The position numbers and the translations under genes were made by a program. Below the pieces are notes generated by a model. That model worked only from the letters and a program-made list of their open reading frames with translations. It was not told the DNA's origin and did not search any database. Below are positions 24,562 through 33,534 of a DNA stretch of 37,115 nt, piece by piece (the stretch's first letter is position 1; every line of letters begins with the position of its first letter). The stretch is from Flavobacteriales bacterium (lineage in GTDB: Bacteria; Bacteroidota; Bacteroidia; Flavobacteriales_D; Sanyastnellaceae), in assembly GCA_015665315.1 (NCBI GenBank), contig JADFAK010000078.1:1-37115 (forward strand), in the 5' to 3' direction.

Positions 24562-25511
24562 AATTATCAGTGAATAGATATACAAGACTGCGCGATCTGT
24601 TTCTACATGGTTGGATTCAGATGTGCGCATGCTTGGTGATGCTATTTATGACCAGTGTGGTGCATTCTCAGCAAGATTGGATTTATACGCAAGGGCATTT
24701 CGATATTTTTGGCTCGAACGATGCGTTTGCTGGACATTCTGGAGGGGTGAATGCTACTCTACGTCTCCGCGAACAATGGGTAGGATTTGAAGGGCGACCG
24801 TCTACTCAGTTTCTAAGTGTACACTCCCCTGTTTTTAAAAAGATAAGCCTTGGCGGCAAATTCATGTATGATCGGTTAGGTGCTCAGCAGCGACTATTCA
24901 TTAAGGTGGCAGCATCTTATAACTTAGCGATTGGGGATGGTAGCTTGCGATTTGGCCTTGGAGCTAGTTGGTTAAATCAAAGGATTAGAGTAGACAGAAT
25001 TACAACACAACAAGAAGAAGCTGGCTTGGATTATGTTGGGACCAATGGAAATGCACTTAGTTTTTCCGGGGGTCTATTTTTCATCAATGACACCTGGTAC
25101 GTGGGTGTGCAGGGGGACAATCTCAATACTCCAACTTTGTACAATGATTCAGAGTATAACTTGCGACCAGTTTTCACAGTAATGGGTGGGGTGGTTTTTG
25201 AGATAAGCGAGAATCTAGCGATTAAACCATCTGTCGTTTGGAGAGAGGCTGTCAATGGAGTTTCCGATGGCGATCTTGGTTTGGCTCTGCTAATTAAGAA
25301 TAAGATTTGGGTCGGAGGAGGATATCGCTACAATTCTGCAGCTTATGGTTTGCTGCAATTTCGGTTTTCAGAATCCTTTCAAGCCGGTTATTCATACGAT
25401 TTCTCGACTTCGCTTATCGCGACCTACGAATCGGGCAGCCATGAATTGTTTCTATCCTACATTTTTGGTAAATCGACCGTGAAAAATAAGTCGATTAGGT
25501 ACTTCCGATGA
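24558..25511 (+). CDS. PorP/SprF family type IX secretion membrane protein
   Basis: 317-residue outer-membrane barrel. After an unusually long N-region, the signal-like stretch CACLVMLFMTSVVHSQ (residues about 23-38) leads to QDWIYTQGHFDIFGSNDAFAG, the PorP/SprF opening (more usual: QYMFNP...NPAYAG). Strands such as ISLGGKFMYDRLG, LRFGLGASWLN, LSFSGGLFFIND and GGGYRYNSAAYG follow. A shorter start at ATG 24621 would give a normal signal peptide but would break the ATGA overlap. SprF proteins help type B cargo reach the surface; the cargo here is most likely the preceding gene. Confidence 0.87.
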   Translation: MKLSVNRYTRLRDLFLHGWIQMCACLVMLFMTSVVHSQQDWIYTQGHFDIFGSNDAFAGHSGGVNATLRLREQWVGFEGRPSTQFLSVHSPVFKKISLGGKFMYDRLGAQQRLFIKVAASYNLAIGDGSLRFGLGASWLNQRIRVDRITTQQEEAGLDYVGTNGNALSFSGGLFFINDTWYVGVQGDNLNTPTLYNDSEYNLRPVFTVMGGVVFEISENLAIKPSVVWREAVNGVSDGDLGLALLIKNKIWVGGGYRYNSAAYGLLQFRFSESFQAGYSYDFSTSLIATYESGSHELFLSYIFGKSTVKNKSIRYFR

Positions 25512-27409
25512 TGCGCTGGACCACCATATTATTTGCCCTTGTGGCTTATCAATGTCATGCACAATCCACTTTTGTTGTTGACTCAATGAGGCAATGCAAT
25601 GACGAAAACAACCAGATGGTGTGTTCAATGGTTCAGGGTCGAATAGTCCTTGCTCACGAAGTTTTTTCTTCTGCCTATGATGATCGGGGGCGAACTGATC
25701 ATGCGCACTACGAATTGACATTTGCCCGCATGGGCTCATCATTTAATACACTTGAAATAGAAGAGTACTTTCCATTTAACGACACAAAATTTGATGATGG
25801 GACCTGTTGTTATTCTGATCGAGACTCAACTTTGTATTTCTCTTCCACGGCTGATTATGGGCAAAACCCAAATCATTTAGTGCAGCTTTACGCTTCGAAA
25901 TATGTTGAGGGAACTTGGACACGGCCAACAGGGTTTAAGGCCAATTTAGTCAATTACAACTCGGCTCACCCATGGGTTAACAGCAAAGGAGATGTATTCG
26001 TGTTTTCTTCCGATAGGCCAGGAGGGATGGGGAAAATGGACTTGTGGTATTGCAATTGGTTGGGTCAAGATTGGAGTGATCCTGTTTGGCTTGGAGAGGG
26101 TGTTAATTCTGTGGATAATGAGATTTTTCCGACATTTTTGGGCAATGACATTTATTTTTCAAGTGATCGAGTTCCTTCCCAGGGGCATGACTTATATGTG
26201 ACTACAAAGCAAAGTCAGTGGAGAACAATTGAGAAACTCCCCGCTCCATTCAACAGTGATGCGGATGATATTCAATGTGTTTTTCTGGATGAGGAAACCG
26301 CGTTCTTGACCAGCTCTCGAAAAGGAGGTTTAGGGGGTGATGATGTATATCTTTTACGCGCAAAAATCGAAATCATAGAGGACTATGTGGCGAGTGTTGA
26401 ATGTCTTGGGGAGCCATTGCGAGATGTACAATTGCGCTTTGTCAACACATTGAAGGAAGTTGTTTTTGAGGGCGTTTCCGATGATGGAGGAGACATGGAA
26501 CTTGTGAACTTGAGTTTTGAAAGGCGCTATATGGTGGAAGTTGAAGGTATTGCCGATGATGTGTTGTCAAGATCTGTGATTTATGTGAAGAATGGAAGAG
26601 GGGAGATAGTGAAAACATATCGTCCAGGAAAAGATGGACAGTTCTACTTTGAATTGCTTCAGGGGGATAATGTTGGCGGACTGACGAAGTTGGAGAACCG
26701 GGATGAAAGTATTTTGAAAGTCCAAGTCACGGGTCAGATATTTGAACAAGAGCCAGGAGACATTGGTGAGGGTGAACTTATCTATGTTACGAATGATGTT
26801 GGCGAATTGCTGGCGCTCACATATACCTCCAAAGAGGGAAGGTTTCGATTTGAAGAATTGAGACCTTTACGCAACTATCAATTCAAAATCAATGAAGACG
26901 GGAAGACCGTGCGCATGATGATTGATGATGGAGAAGAACAAGTTGAGATTCCATTTATCAACGGGAGAGCGGAGTACCATAAATTAAGTGAAGAGAACTC
27001 GATTCAATTGATAGACGAGCACCATCGACCGATCTTTATTTCTAACGATGAGGTCTTTATTATTCGGAATATTTATTATCAGTTTGACAGTGTTGCAATT
27101 AATTCGGTGGCCCAAGGTCAGCTTAGTCAAATGGCCTCGATTTTAAAGAATAATCCACTTATAAGCATCGAACTTACGAGTCATACCGATAGCCGTGGGG
27201 AGGTGAATTACAATTTGGAACTTTCAAAAAGGCGAGCGCTACGCGCAAAAGAGTATTTGCAGTCAATAGGAGTGCTGGGAAACCGAATAAAAGCGTTGGG
27301 GCATGGAGAATCGATGCTACTGAACGAGTGCGGGGATGAAGTGGATTGCCCAGAGGAAATGCATGCTTTAAATCGACGAACGGAGATAAAGATTCACTTG
27401 GAGGAATGA
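25508..27409 (+). CDS. PorE-like protein: PD40 beta-propeller plus OmpA domain
   Basis: 633 residues. Signal peptide to HAQ (about 19). Residues about 40-290 form PD40/WD40-like repeats (VFVFSSDRPGGMGKMDLWYC, DIYFSSDRVPSQGHDLYV, FLTSSRKGGLGGDDVYLL). Residues about 295-500 look like two beta-sandwich units. The OmpA-like domain lies at about 520-633 (IYYQFDSVAINSVAQGQL, SHTDSRGEVNYNLELSKRRA, ALNRRTEIKI) with the TD...R peptidoglycan-binding pattern. In Bacteroidota, PorE of the T9SS has propeller plus OmpA parts and anchors the machine to peptidoglycan. It overlaps the PorP/SprF gene by four bases. Confidence 0.87.
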   Translation: MMRWTTILFALVAYQCHAQSTFVVDSMRQCNDENNQMVCSMVQGRIVLAHEVFSSAYDDRGRTDHAHYELTFARMGSSFNTLEIEEYFPFNDTKFDDGTCCYSDRDSTLYFSSTADYGQNPNHLVQLYASKYVEGTWTRPTGFKANLVNYNSAHPWVNSKGDVFVFSSDRPGGMGKMDLWYCNWLGQDWSDPVWLGEGVNSVDNEIFPTFLGNDIYFSSDRVPSQGHDLYVTTKQSQWRTIEKLPAPFNSDADDIQCVFLDEETAFLTSSRKGGLGGDDVYLLRAKIEIIEDYVASVECLGEPLRDVQLRFVNTLKEVVFEGVSDDGGDMELVNLSFERRYMVEVEGIADDVLSRSVIYVKNGRGEIVKTYRPGKDGQFYFELLQGDNVGGLTKLENRDESILKVQVTGQIFEQEPGDIGEGELIYVTNDVGELLALTYTSKEGRFRFEELRPLRNYQFKINEDGKTVRMMIDDGEEQVEIPFINGRAEYHKLSEENSIQLIDEHHRPIFISNDEVFIIRNIYYQFDSVAINSVAQGQLSQMASILKNNPLISIELTSHTDSRGEVNYNLELSKRRALRAKEYLQSIGVLGNRIKALGHGESMLLNECGDEVDCPEEMHALNRRTEIKIHLEE

Positions 27410-27431
27410 TGGCTTGATCTTTGCCCCTTAA

Positions 27432-27465
27432 TTGGCCGAACTATAACTTCAAAAGATTAATTTTG
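27432..27465 (+). promoter_or_regulatory. panD promoter
   Basis: TTG (27432-27434), 23 nt, then TAATTTTG (27458-27465), an exact TAnnTTTG. The panD ATG at 27470 is only 4 nt past the box, so the start codon lies at or next to the expected transcription start. Confidence 0.55.
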
Positions 27466-27469
27466 CGCC

Positions 27470-27820
27470 ATGTTTGTAGAGGTAATGAAAAGTAAGATCC
27501 ATCAAGTGAAAGTCACAGAAGCTGACTTGCACTATATTGGAAGCATCACAATAGATCCTATTTTGATGGAAGCTGCAAATATTATCGAAGGTGAAAAGAT
27601 TCAAATCGTCAACATCAACAATGGAGAGAGATTGGAAACTTACACTATCTGCGGGAAAAGAGGTGCTGGCGAAATATGCTTGAACGGCCCCGCGGCCCGT
27701 AAAGTAGCGGTTGGCGATGTAGTAATTTTGATTACGTATGCCACAATGGAATTTGAGGAAGCCAAAACATTTAAGCCCACGGTTATTTTCCCTGACACAG
27801 AAACTAACACATTACGCTAG
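27470..27820 (+). CDS. panD: Aspartate 1-decarboxylase (pyruvoyl enzyme)
   Basis: 116 residues. It converts L-aspartate to beta-alanine for pantothenate and CoA. The proenzyme self-cleaves in HYIGSITID between Gly24 and Ser25 to make the pyruvoyl group. Conserved segments are [39 protein letters not shown] and [16 protein letters not shown]. Length is normal for the Bacteroidota form. The start at 27470 is conserved in length; ATG 27485 is an alternative. It begins a three-gene operon with a flippase-like protein and rfaE2. Confidence 0.96.
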   Translation: MFVEVMKSKIHQVKVTEADLHYIGSITIDPILMEAANIIEGEKIQIVNINNGERLETYTICGKRGAGEICLNGPAARKVAVGDVVILITYATMEFEEAKTFKPTVIFPDTETNTLR

Positions 27821-27823
27821 TAA

Positions 27824-29122
27824 TTGAATCAGAAAATCAAGAATACAGTCAAATACATCGTGTTCCTCGGGATAGGTGTAGGTCTCTTTTATTTAGCGAC
27901 TCTCGATATAACGCGTGGCACCATGAGTGCGGATACGCGAGAAGTTGAGTTTATTGTAGGTAGTGGTTTATCGGAATGTGATTCAGGCGGCTTGATTGAA
28001 ATCTCGGTGGCGGATGGAACGGGAAAAGCACCTTCTTGTGATTTATCGTCGTTGGATAAGTCCCAATCATTTCCGCTTGTTCTTTCCAATGAGCGAAAAG
28101 AAAATCAATCGAACTATTCTGTTTGTTTACCTGAAGGGACTTATACGTTAACCATTGATTCTTCATCGGAAGACCTGAGTATCGCGATCAAGGGAGTTGA
28201 TAGGACGGAAGAATTGATGCGCGATATGTCTCGAGCAAACTGGTGGGGTATTTTGATCTCGATAATCTTGGGTTATCTAGCCATAGCCTCAAGAGGAATG
28301 CGGTGGTTGTTGATGTTGGAGCCCATGGGATACAAACCAAAGATGTGGAACAGTATTCATGCTGTAGCATTTGCCTATTTTGCCAATACATTTGTTCCTC
28401 GTTCAGGGGAGATTGCACGGTGTGGGGCATTGAATCAGACAGACAATATTCCGGTAGATAAGTTATTTGGAACGGTCATAAGTGAGCGGGTAATTGATTT
28501 TGTCATGCTTTTCGTCTTCACCACCTTGGCCATTGCAACGAATTTGGAGGCTTTTGAGCACATAATGGACGAGCTCTTTGGTCAGAGTCAAGGAGGAGAT
28601 TCAGGAAGTTCGTGGATATGGTACATTGGGTTGGCTGTTGTCGTTGTCCTTGTGATTGTCATACTTCTTAGAAAGAGAATTCAGTCGACGGGGCTTTACA
28701 AGAAAGTAGTTCAGTTTCTACTGGGTGTCGCTGAAGGATTGAAGTCGGTCATGAAAATGAAGCGAAGGGCACTATTCGTATTTCATACCTTCTTCATTTG
28801 GACCATGTATTTTCTGATGGCTTTTGTTATTTACAAAAGCATCGATGCGACTAGTTCAATGTCGGTTTTTGATGCGCTTTTTGTCATGGTTGCCGGAGGG
28901 TTTGGTATGGTCTTACCAGCTCCAGGGGGTATCGGGTCGTATCATTGGGCCGTAAAACTTGGGTTTATTGCGCTGGGCTTATCTGGAACATTAGGTTTTG
29001 CCGTTGCAAATGTTATTTGGTTGACTCAAACGGGGATGATCATTGTTGGTGGCGGAATTGGCTACTTATTTTTAGTTGCTTATCAGTTGAAGCGAGATAG
29101 AGCCTTAGAAAGCAAAGAATGA
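27824..29122 (+). CDS. Lysylphosphatidylglycerol-synthase/flippase-like membrane protein with soluble insertion
   Basis: 432 residues of the LPG synthase transmembrane (AglD/UPF0104) family. TM1 is at about 9-26. Then comes a hydrophilic stretch at about 30-125, with cysteines at 52, 72 and 101, that I do not expect in the family. The membrane core starts at WWGILISIILGYLAIASRGMRW (about 140-161), with more segments such as FAYFANTFVPRSGEIARCGA, IGLAVVVVLVIVILL, and LPAPGGIGSYHWAVK. No lysyl-transferase domain is seen, so lipid-linked substrate transport is more likely than aminoacylation; this is inference. It starts with TTG 3 nt after panD and overlaps rfaE2 by four bases. Confidence 0.8.
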   Translation: MNQKIKNTVKYIVFLGIGVGLFYLATLDITRGTMSADTREVEFIVGSGLSECDSGGLIEISVADGTGKAPSCDLSSLDKSQSFPLVLSNERKENQSNYSVCLPEGTYTLTIDSSSEDLSIAIKGVDRTEELMRDMSRANWWGILISIILGYLAIASRGMRWLLMLEPMGYKPKMWNSIHAVAFAYFANTFVPRSGEIARCGALNQTDNIPVDKLFGTVISERVIDFVMLFVFTTLAIATNLEAFEHIMDELFGQSQGGDSGSSWIWYIGLAVVVVLVIVILLRKRIQSTGLYKKVVQFLLGVAEGLKSVMKMKRRALFVFHTFFIWTMYFLMAFVIYKSIDATSSMSVFDALFVMVAGGFGMVLPAPGGIGSYHWAVKLGFIALGLSGTLGFAVANVIWLTQTGMIIVGGGIGYLFLVAYQLKRDRALESKE

Positions 29123-29619
29123 AATCTTACCAGTATACTGATATAGAAGATGAGATTGCTCGATGGAAGTCCAACGGTGAAACCATCGTGTTTACGAATG
29201 GTGTGTTTGATATATTGCATGTCGGGCACGTCGATTACCTGACTCGAGCAAAAAGTCTAGGGGATAGGTTGGTCGTTGGGGTAAATGACGATGCTTCTGT
29301 GAGAAGATTGAACAAATCGCCTGAGCGCCCTATTAATCCTGAAGCAGCACGTTGTCAGATAATTAATTCTTTGAAGCCAGTAGATGCTGTAGTTATGTTT
29401 GGTGAAGACACCCCCCTTCAAATTATCAAGCAACTATTGCCAAGTGTTCTCGTCAAAGGTGGAGACTATGACGCAGAAGCCATGGACCCAGAAGATCCGA
29501 AGTATATAGTTGGGTCAAAGGAAGTAAGAGAATTGGGTGGAAGAGTAGAAGCCCTCTCGCTTGTAGACGGCTTCTCAACTACCAATATTGTTTCGAAATT
29601 GAAGGCAGGAAAATCCTGA
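29119..29619 (+). CDS. rfaE2: D-glycero-beta-D-manno-heptose 1-phosphate adenylyltransferase
   Basis: 166-residue nucleotidyltransferase that makes ADP-heptose for lipopolysaccharide core. Signatures are VFTNGVFDILHVGHVDYL with the HxGH at residues 34-37, VVGVNDDASVRRL, SPERPINPEAARCQII, and the C-terminal VDGFSTTNIVSKLK. It is the stand-alone transferase half, without the HldE kinase domain. Its stop is one base from the stop of accC on the other strand. Confidence 0.93.
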   Translation: MKSYQYTDIEDEIARWKSNGETIVFTNGVFDILHVGHVDYLTRAKSLGDRLVVGVNDDASVRRLNKSPERPINPEAARCQIINSLKPVDAVVMFGEDTPLQIIKQLLPSVLVKGGDYDAEAMDPEDPKYIVGSKEVRELGGRVEALSLVDGFSTTNIVSKLKAGKS

Positions 29620-29620
29620 T

Positions 29621-30955
29621 TTACATTTCGAAAGTTTCCATAAACTTCGTGGTGAAATTTCCCTTTCTAAAATTCTCATCCTTCATCAGTTTCTGATGAA
29701 ATGGAATTGTTGTTTTAATTCCTTCAATGATATATTCGTCTAGCGCCCTCTGCATTTTGGTTATTGCTTCCTCCCGTGTCTGAGCAACTGTAATCAGCTT
29801 AGAAATCATAGAGTCGTAGAAGGGTGGAATAGTATAACCCGCATAGACATGCGTATCTATTCTAATTCCGTGCCCTCCTGGAGCGTGATAGTCTGTAATA
29901 CGTCCTGGACTTGGGATGAAATTCTTGTATGGATCCTCTGCGTTGATTCGGCATTGGATAGCATGCATTTTTGGGTAATAATTACGACCAGAAATGTCGT
30001 GTCCTGCAGCTAATTTGATCTGTTCTTTGATCAAATCATAATTGATTACTTCCTCCGTAATGGTATGCTCCACTTGAATACGTGTATTCATTTCCATGAA
30101 GTAAAAATTACGGTGCTTGTCGACTAAAAATTCAATTGTTCCAACACCTTCATACTTCACAGATTCGGCAGCTAGGATAGCCGCTTGACCCATTTTCTCT
30201 CTCAGTTCATCAGTCATGAATGGAGAAGGGGTTTCTTCAACTAGTTTTTGATGTCTACGTTGAATACTGCAGTCACGTTCGGCCAAGTGGCAAGCATTTC
30301 CTTTTTTATCACCGGCAATTTGAATTTCAATATGTCGAGGTTCCTCAATGAACTTCTCCATGTACATTCCATCATTTCCGAATGCAGCTCCAGCTTCACG
30401 TCGGGTAGATTCCCAACCATCGATAAGTTCTTCGTCATTGCGGCACATTTGCATACCCTTACCACCACCGCCGGCGGTAGCTTTTAGCATGATAGGATAC
30501 CCAATCTCGTGGGCGGTTTTCTTGGCGTCTTCAAAATCCACTAAAATACCTTCAGAACCAGGTATTGTAGGTACTCCAGCGGCAGCCATAGTAGCCTTTG
30601 CTGAAGCTTTGTCTCCCATGGCGTTGATCATATCTGGATCGGCGCCAATGAATTTTATTTTATTCTCACCACAGACTTTAGAGAACTGAGCATTTTCAGA
30701 AAGAAAACCGTAACCAGGGTGAATTGCGTCAGCATTGGTAATCTCGGCAGCTGCTATAATATTAGGTATGCTCAAATACGACAGGGCACTAGATGGAGGT
30801 CCGATACAAACGGCTTCATCTGCAAATCTGACGTGCAGACTATCTGCGTCGGCGGTCGAATAGACCGCAACAGTTGCGATGCCCATTTCTTTGCATGTGC
30901 GGATAACGCGTAGAGCGATTTCTCCTCGATTAGCAATCAGGATCTTTTTAAACAT
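29621..30955 (-). CDS. accC: Acetyl-CoA carboxylase, biotin carboxylase subunit
   Basis: 444-residue ATP-grasp enzyme that carboxylates the biotin on AccB. Features: [18 protein letters not shown] at the start, [13 protein letters not shown], the glycine loop [28 protein letters not shown], and the catalytic [17 protein letters not shown]. Length matches bacterial AccC. It follows accB by 26 nt in the fatty-acid operon. accA and accD are not in the window. Confidence 0.97.
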   Translation of the reverse strand: MFKKILIANRGEIALRVIRTCKEMGIATVAVYSTADADSLHVRFADEAVCIGPPSSALSYLSIPNIIAAAEITNADAIHPGYGFLSENAQFSKVCGENKIKFIGADPDMINAMGDKASAKATMAAAGVPTIPGSEGILVDFEDAKKTAHEIGYPIMLKATAGGGGKGMQMCRNDEELIDGWESTRREAGAAFGNDGMYMEKFIEEPRHIEIQIAGDKKGNACHLAERDCSIQRRHQKLVEETPSPFMTDELREKMGQAAILAAESVKYEGVGTIEFLVDKHRNFYFMEMNTRIQVEHTITEEVINYDLIKEQIKLAAGHDISGRNYYPKMHAIQCRINAEDPYKNFIPSPGRITDYHAPGGHGIRIDTHVYAGYTIPPFYDSMISKLITVAQTREEAITKMQRALDEYIIEGIKTTIPFHQKLMKDENFRKGNFTTKFMETFEM

Positions 30956-30981
30956 GGTAGGTGCTTCTGGTTAAACTTTGA

Positions 30982-31494
30982 TTACGAAGGATCGACCAAA
31001 AAGAGTGGCTGATCGTATTCAACAGGTGAATTGTCATCAACAAGGATTTTGACAATTTTACCAGATACTTCAGACTCAATTTCGTTGAAAAGCTTCATCG
31101 CTTCGATGATGCACACAACGTCACCTTGTTTGATTTGATCACCTACTTCAGCAAACACTGGTTTGTCAGGTGAAGGGGATCGATAGAAGGTTCCGATCAT
31201 TGGAGACTTAACCTCAATGTAGTTATTAGTCTCTTCAGCAGGTGGGGGAGCCGGAGCAGCGACGGCTGGAGCTGCTGGTGCAGGAGCAGGAGCTGCTACC
31301 TGTTGAACAGGCATTTGCTGTTGCATCGCTTGAACAGGCACATGTTGAACGAACACCTCTTCTGAGGGTTTGTTTTTGCGTTTTGGGCCGTCGGATTTAA
31401 TGATGATTTTAAAATCCTTTTGCTCTATTTCTACCTCGTTGACTCCAGATCTGGAGACAAACTTTATTAGGTCTTGTATTTCAACCAGCTTCAT
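30982..31494 (-). CDS. accB: Biotin carboxyl carrier protein of acetyl-CoA carboxylase
   Basis: 170 residues. An N-terminal folded part is followed by a proline/alanine-rich flexible linker (about 55-90), which gives the swinging arm its length, and the C-terminal biotinyl domain with EAMKLFNEIES; the biotinylated lysine is Lys134. It carries CO2 from AccC to the carboxyltransferase. It lies 43 nt after fabH and before accC. Confidence 0.96.
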   Translation of the reverse strand: MKLVEIQDLIKFVSRSGVNEVEIEQKDFKIIIKSDGPKRKNKPSEEVFVQHVPVQAMQQQMPVQQVAAPAPAPAAPAVAAPAPPPAEETNNYIEVKSPMIGTFYRSPSPDKPVFAEVGDQIKQGDVVCIIEAMKLFNEIESEVSGKIVKILVDDNSPVEYDQPLFLVDPS

Positions 31495-31537
31495 AAGTCT
31501 GTTTGTTTGTTCTTCTTAAAAGTGTAAATATAGGACA

Positions 31538-32539
31538 CTAACTTTTACTATCGTAAGCCCATTTAACATAAACTGCACCCCAGGTGAATCCACCACCGAA
31601 TGCAGATAGTACAAGGTTATCTCCTTTTTTCAATTGTTTTTCCCAGTCGTGCAGACAAAGTGGAATAGTACCAGCAGTAGTATTGCCATAGCGATGGATA
31701 TTCATCATGACCTTGTCCTCTGAGACGCCCATTCTGCTTGCTGTAGCGTCAATAATTCGTTTGTTGGCCTGATGTGGAACGAGCCATGTAATATCTTCAG
31801 AAGTCAAATTGTTTCTTTCCATTATTTCGACAGAAACATCGGCCATATTAACAACGGCATATTTGAAGACAGTTTTACCATCTTGATATACGGAATGTTC
31901 ACGTGCATCAACCGTTGCATGTGATGCAGGCTTCACTGATCCTCCGGCTTTTTGGTGCAAGAAGGCACGGCCAGAACCGTCTGATTTCATCACTGAGTCA
32001 ATAATTCCTAACCCTTCATTATTGGCTTCAAGCAAAACGGCTCCAGCACCATCACCAAAGATGATACAAGTCGCTCGATCGCTGTAGTCTATTATCGATG
32101 ACATCTTATCGGCACCAACGACAACAACTTTCTTGTATTTGCCAGTTTCAATGAACTGCGCTCCCACTGAAAGTGCATAAATAAAGCCTGAGCAAGCCGC
32201 AATAATATCGAAGCCCCATGCATTGGTAGCCCCAACTTTATCAGTAATTACATTGGCCGTTGCTGGAAAAGTAAAGTCGGGAGTGACTGTCGCGCATATG
32301 AGCAGATCGATGTCAGTAGGATCTATTCCACGTTTTTCGCAGAGTCCGCGAACGGCTTCCACAGCCATATCGGAAGTCCCCTTCCCTTCGCCTTTGAGAA
32401 TATGACGTTGTTCAATGCCGGTGCGAGTGCGAATCCACTCGTCATTTGTATCGACCAGTTTTTCCAAATCGTGGTTGGTCATGATATCTTCAGGCACATA
32501 TCCGTGAACCGCGGTAATTGCCGCCTTCATTTGAGTCAT
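31538..32539 (-). CDS. fabH: Beta-ketoacyl-ACP synthase III
   Basis: 333-residue thiolase-fold enzyme that starts fatty-acid synthesis by condensing acetyl-CoA with malonyl-ACP. The triad is visible: Cys116 in IIAACSGFIYAL, His in LVPHQANKRIID, and Asn in RYGNTTAGTIPL. The start is ATG 32539; ATG 32530 would be three residues shorter. The leader has a palindrome (32560-32572), and an intrinsic terminator separates it from rpmF, so it may have its own promoter. Confidence 0.96.
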   Translation of the reverse strand: MTQMKAAITAVHGYVPEDIMTNHDLEKLVDTNDEWIRTRTGIEQRHILKGEGKGTSDMAVEAVRGLCEKRGIDPTDIDLLICATVTPDFTFPATANVITDKVGATNAWGFDIIAACSGFIYALSVGAQFIETGKYKKVVVVGADKMSSIIDYSDRATCIIFGDGAGAVLLEANNEGLGIIDSVMKSDGSGRAFLHQKAGGSVKPASHATVDAREHSVYQDGKTVFKYAVVNMADVSVEIMERNNLTSEDITWLVPHQANKRIIDATASRMGVSEDKVMMNIHRYGNTTAGTIPLCLHDWEKQLKKGDNLVLSAFGGGFTWGAVYVKWAYDSKS

Positions 32540-32559
32540 GTGTATTGCAGGTTAAAGTT

Positions 32560-32572
32560 TTGTCTGAGACAA
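32560..32572. promoter_or_regulatory. Possible operator upstream of fabH
   Basis: TTGTCT-G-AGACAA, a perfect 13-nt inverted repeat, starts 20 nt above the fabH ATG on the minus strand. It does not match the FapR or FadR sites I know. The closest -7 candidate beyond it is imperfect (TATCTTAG on the minus strand). Confidence 0.35.
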
Positions 32573-32719
32573 GGTGCTAAGATACATTTTCTGTTCGCCT
32601 AGGTGCCCAAATAAATATCATAATTCAGGAATTTATGGGTCAAATGCATTATTCCTGCTTTGTTCTCGAAAATGGAACACCAAATTATGGGGTGTAGAGC
32701 TTAGGAATTGACCTGAATG

Positions 32720-32746
32720 AAAAAGGCCGTCTTTAAAAAGACAGCC
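32720..32746 (-). terminator. Intrinsic terminator after rpmF
   Basis: Read on the minus strand, GGCTGTCTTT pairs with AAAGACGGCC (one G-U pair) and is followed by five T. The stop of rpmF is about 28 nt upstream. Confidence 0.8.
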
Positions 32747-32773
32747 TCGACTAAATATTCTTGCGCAATAGAA

Positions 32774-32968
32774 TTAATTCTCTGCGGATTCTTTTTCCAT
32801 AACTACGCGACCGCGGTAGTACAATTTGCCTTCGAACCAATGAGCTCTGTGCATTAAGTGAGGCTGTCCTGTTGTAGGGCATGTAGCAATAGTTGGAACT
32901 TCAGCTTTATAGTGAGTTCTTCTCTTTCTACCTCTTGTTTTCGAGATCTTTCTCTTAGGATGCGCCAT
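32774..32968 (-). CDS. rpmF: Ribosomal protein L32
   Basis: 64 residues, [20 protein letters not shown] at the N-terminus. Of the four zinc cysteines of typical L32, only one remains ([17 protein letters not shown]), the form usual in Bacteroidota, so it is probably zinc-free. It is preceded by the DUF177 gene, an association widespread in bacteria, and followed by a terminator. Confidence 0.95.
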   Translation of the reverse strand: MAHPKRKISKTRGRKRRTHYKAEVPTIATCPTTGQPHLMHRAHWFEGKLYYRGRVVMEKESAEN

Positions 32969-33002
32969 TTTTATCCGTTTTACTTAATTCTTTATTCTAA
33001 AC

Positions 33003-33512
33003 TTATATTTCTTTGAGAGCTGCCCACCTAGGGTCAATATCATCGTCATCTTCTGAACCATAATTCATCGTCCGGAGTATCGCTATCACATCTTGATTGC
33101 ATTCATCAATCGATTCGTGCGCACGTTTTGAAGGTAATGCGAGATGAGAATATTCATAAAGGTATTGCGTGAGGTTGATATCGATTTCATTGGGACCAAG
33201 AACGACGATTTCATCGTTTTCAGTTTCTGTAAAATCGCCAAATTTGACTATTAGTTTGTACTCACTGGCAAACTCAACTTCCACTGACTCCTGACACCTG
33301 TCACAAGTAGTTTCAATGACTCCCTCAAATTCAAAATTCAAGATCATCATATTCATTTGCTTCTCAAGTACAATGTCTACATAGACATCTCCTTCACTAA
33401 TTTCTGAATATTCAAACTGCTCAAAGAACGCTTTCCCTAGCTTATATTCGTACGTGTGCTTTCCGATCTTCAAACCTGTAAAAGGGATCGTATAATCACT
33501 GGTCAGCTTCAC
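33003..33512 (-). CDS. DUF177 (YceD) protein
   Basis: 169 residues. A CxxC pair in ETTCDRCQESVEV, an acidic segment, and the C-terminal IDPRWAALKEI are diagnostic. The family is found upstream of rpmF and is implicated in 23S rRNA/ribosome assembly in other bacteria; here the activity is inferred. It is the first gene after a good promoter and lies 34 nt before rpmF. Confidence 0.9.
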   Translation of the reverse strand: MKLTSDYTIPFTGLKIGKHTYEYKLGKAFFEQFEYSEISEGDVYVDIVLEKQMNMMILNFEFEGVIETTCDRCQESVEVEFASEYKLIVKFGDFTETENDEIVVLGPNEIDINLTQYLYEYSHLALPSKRAHESIDECNQDVIAILRTMNYGSEDDDDIDPRWAALKEI

Positions 33513-33534
33513 GTATGTGTTTTTTAAGGGACGG

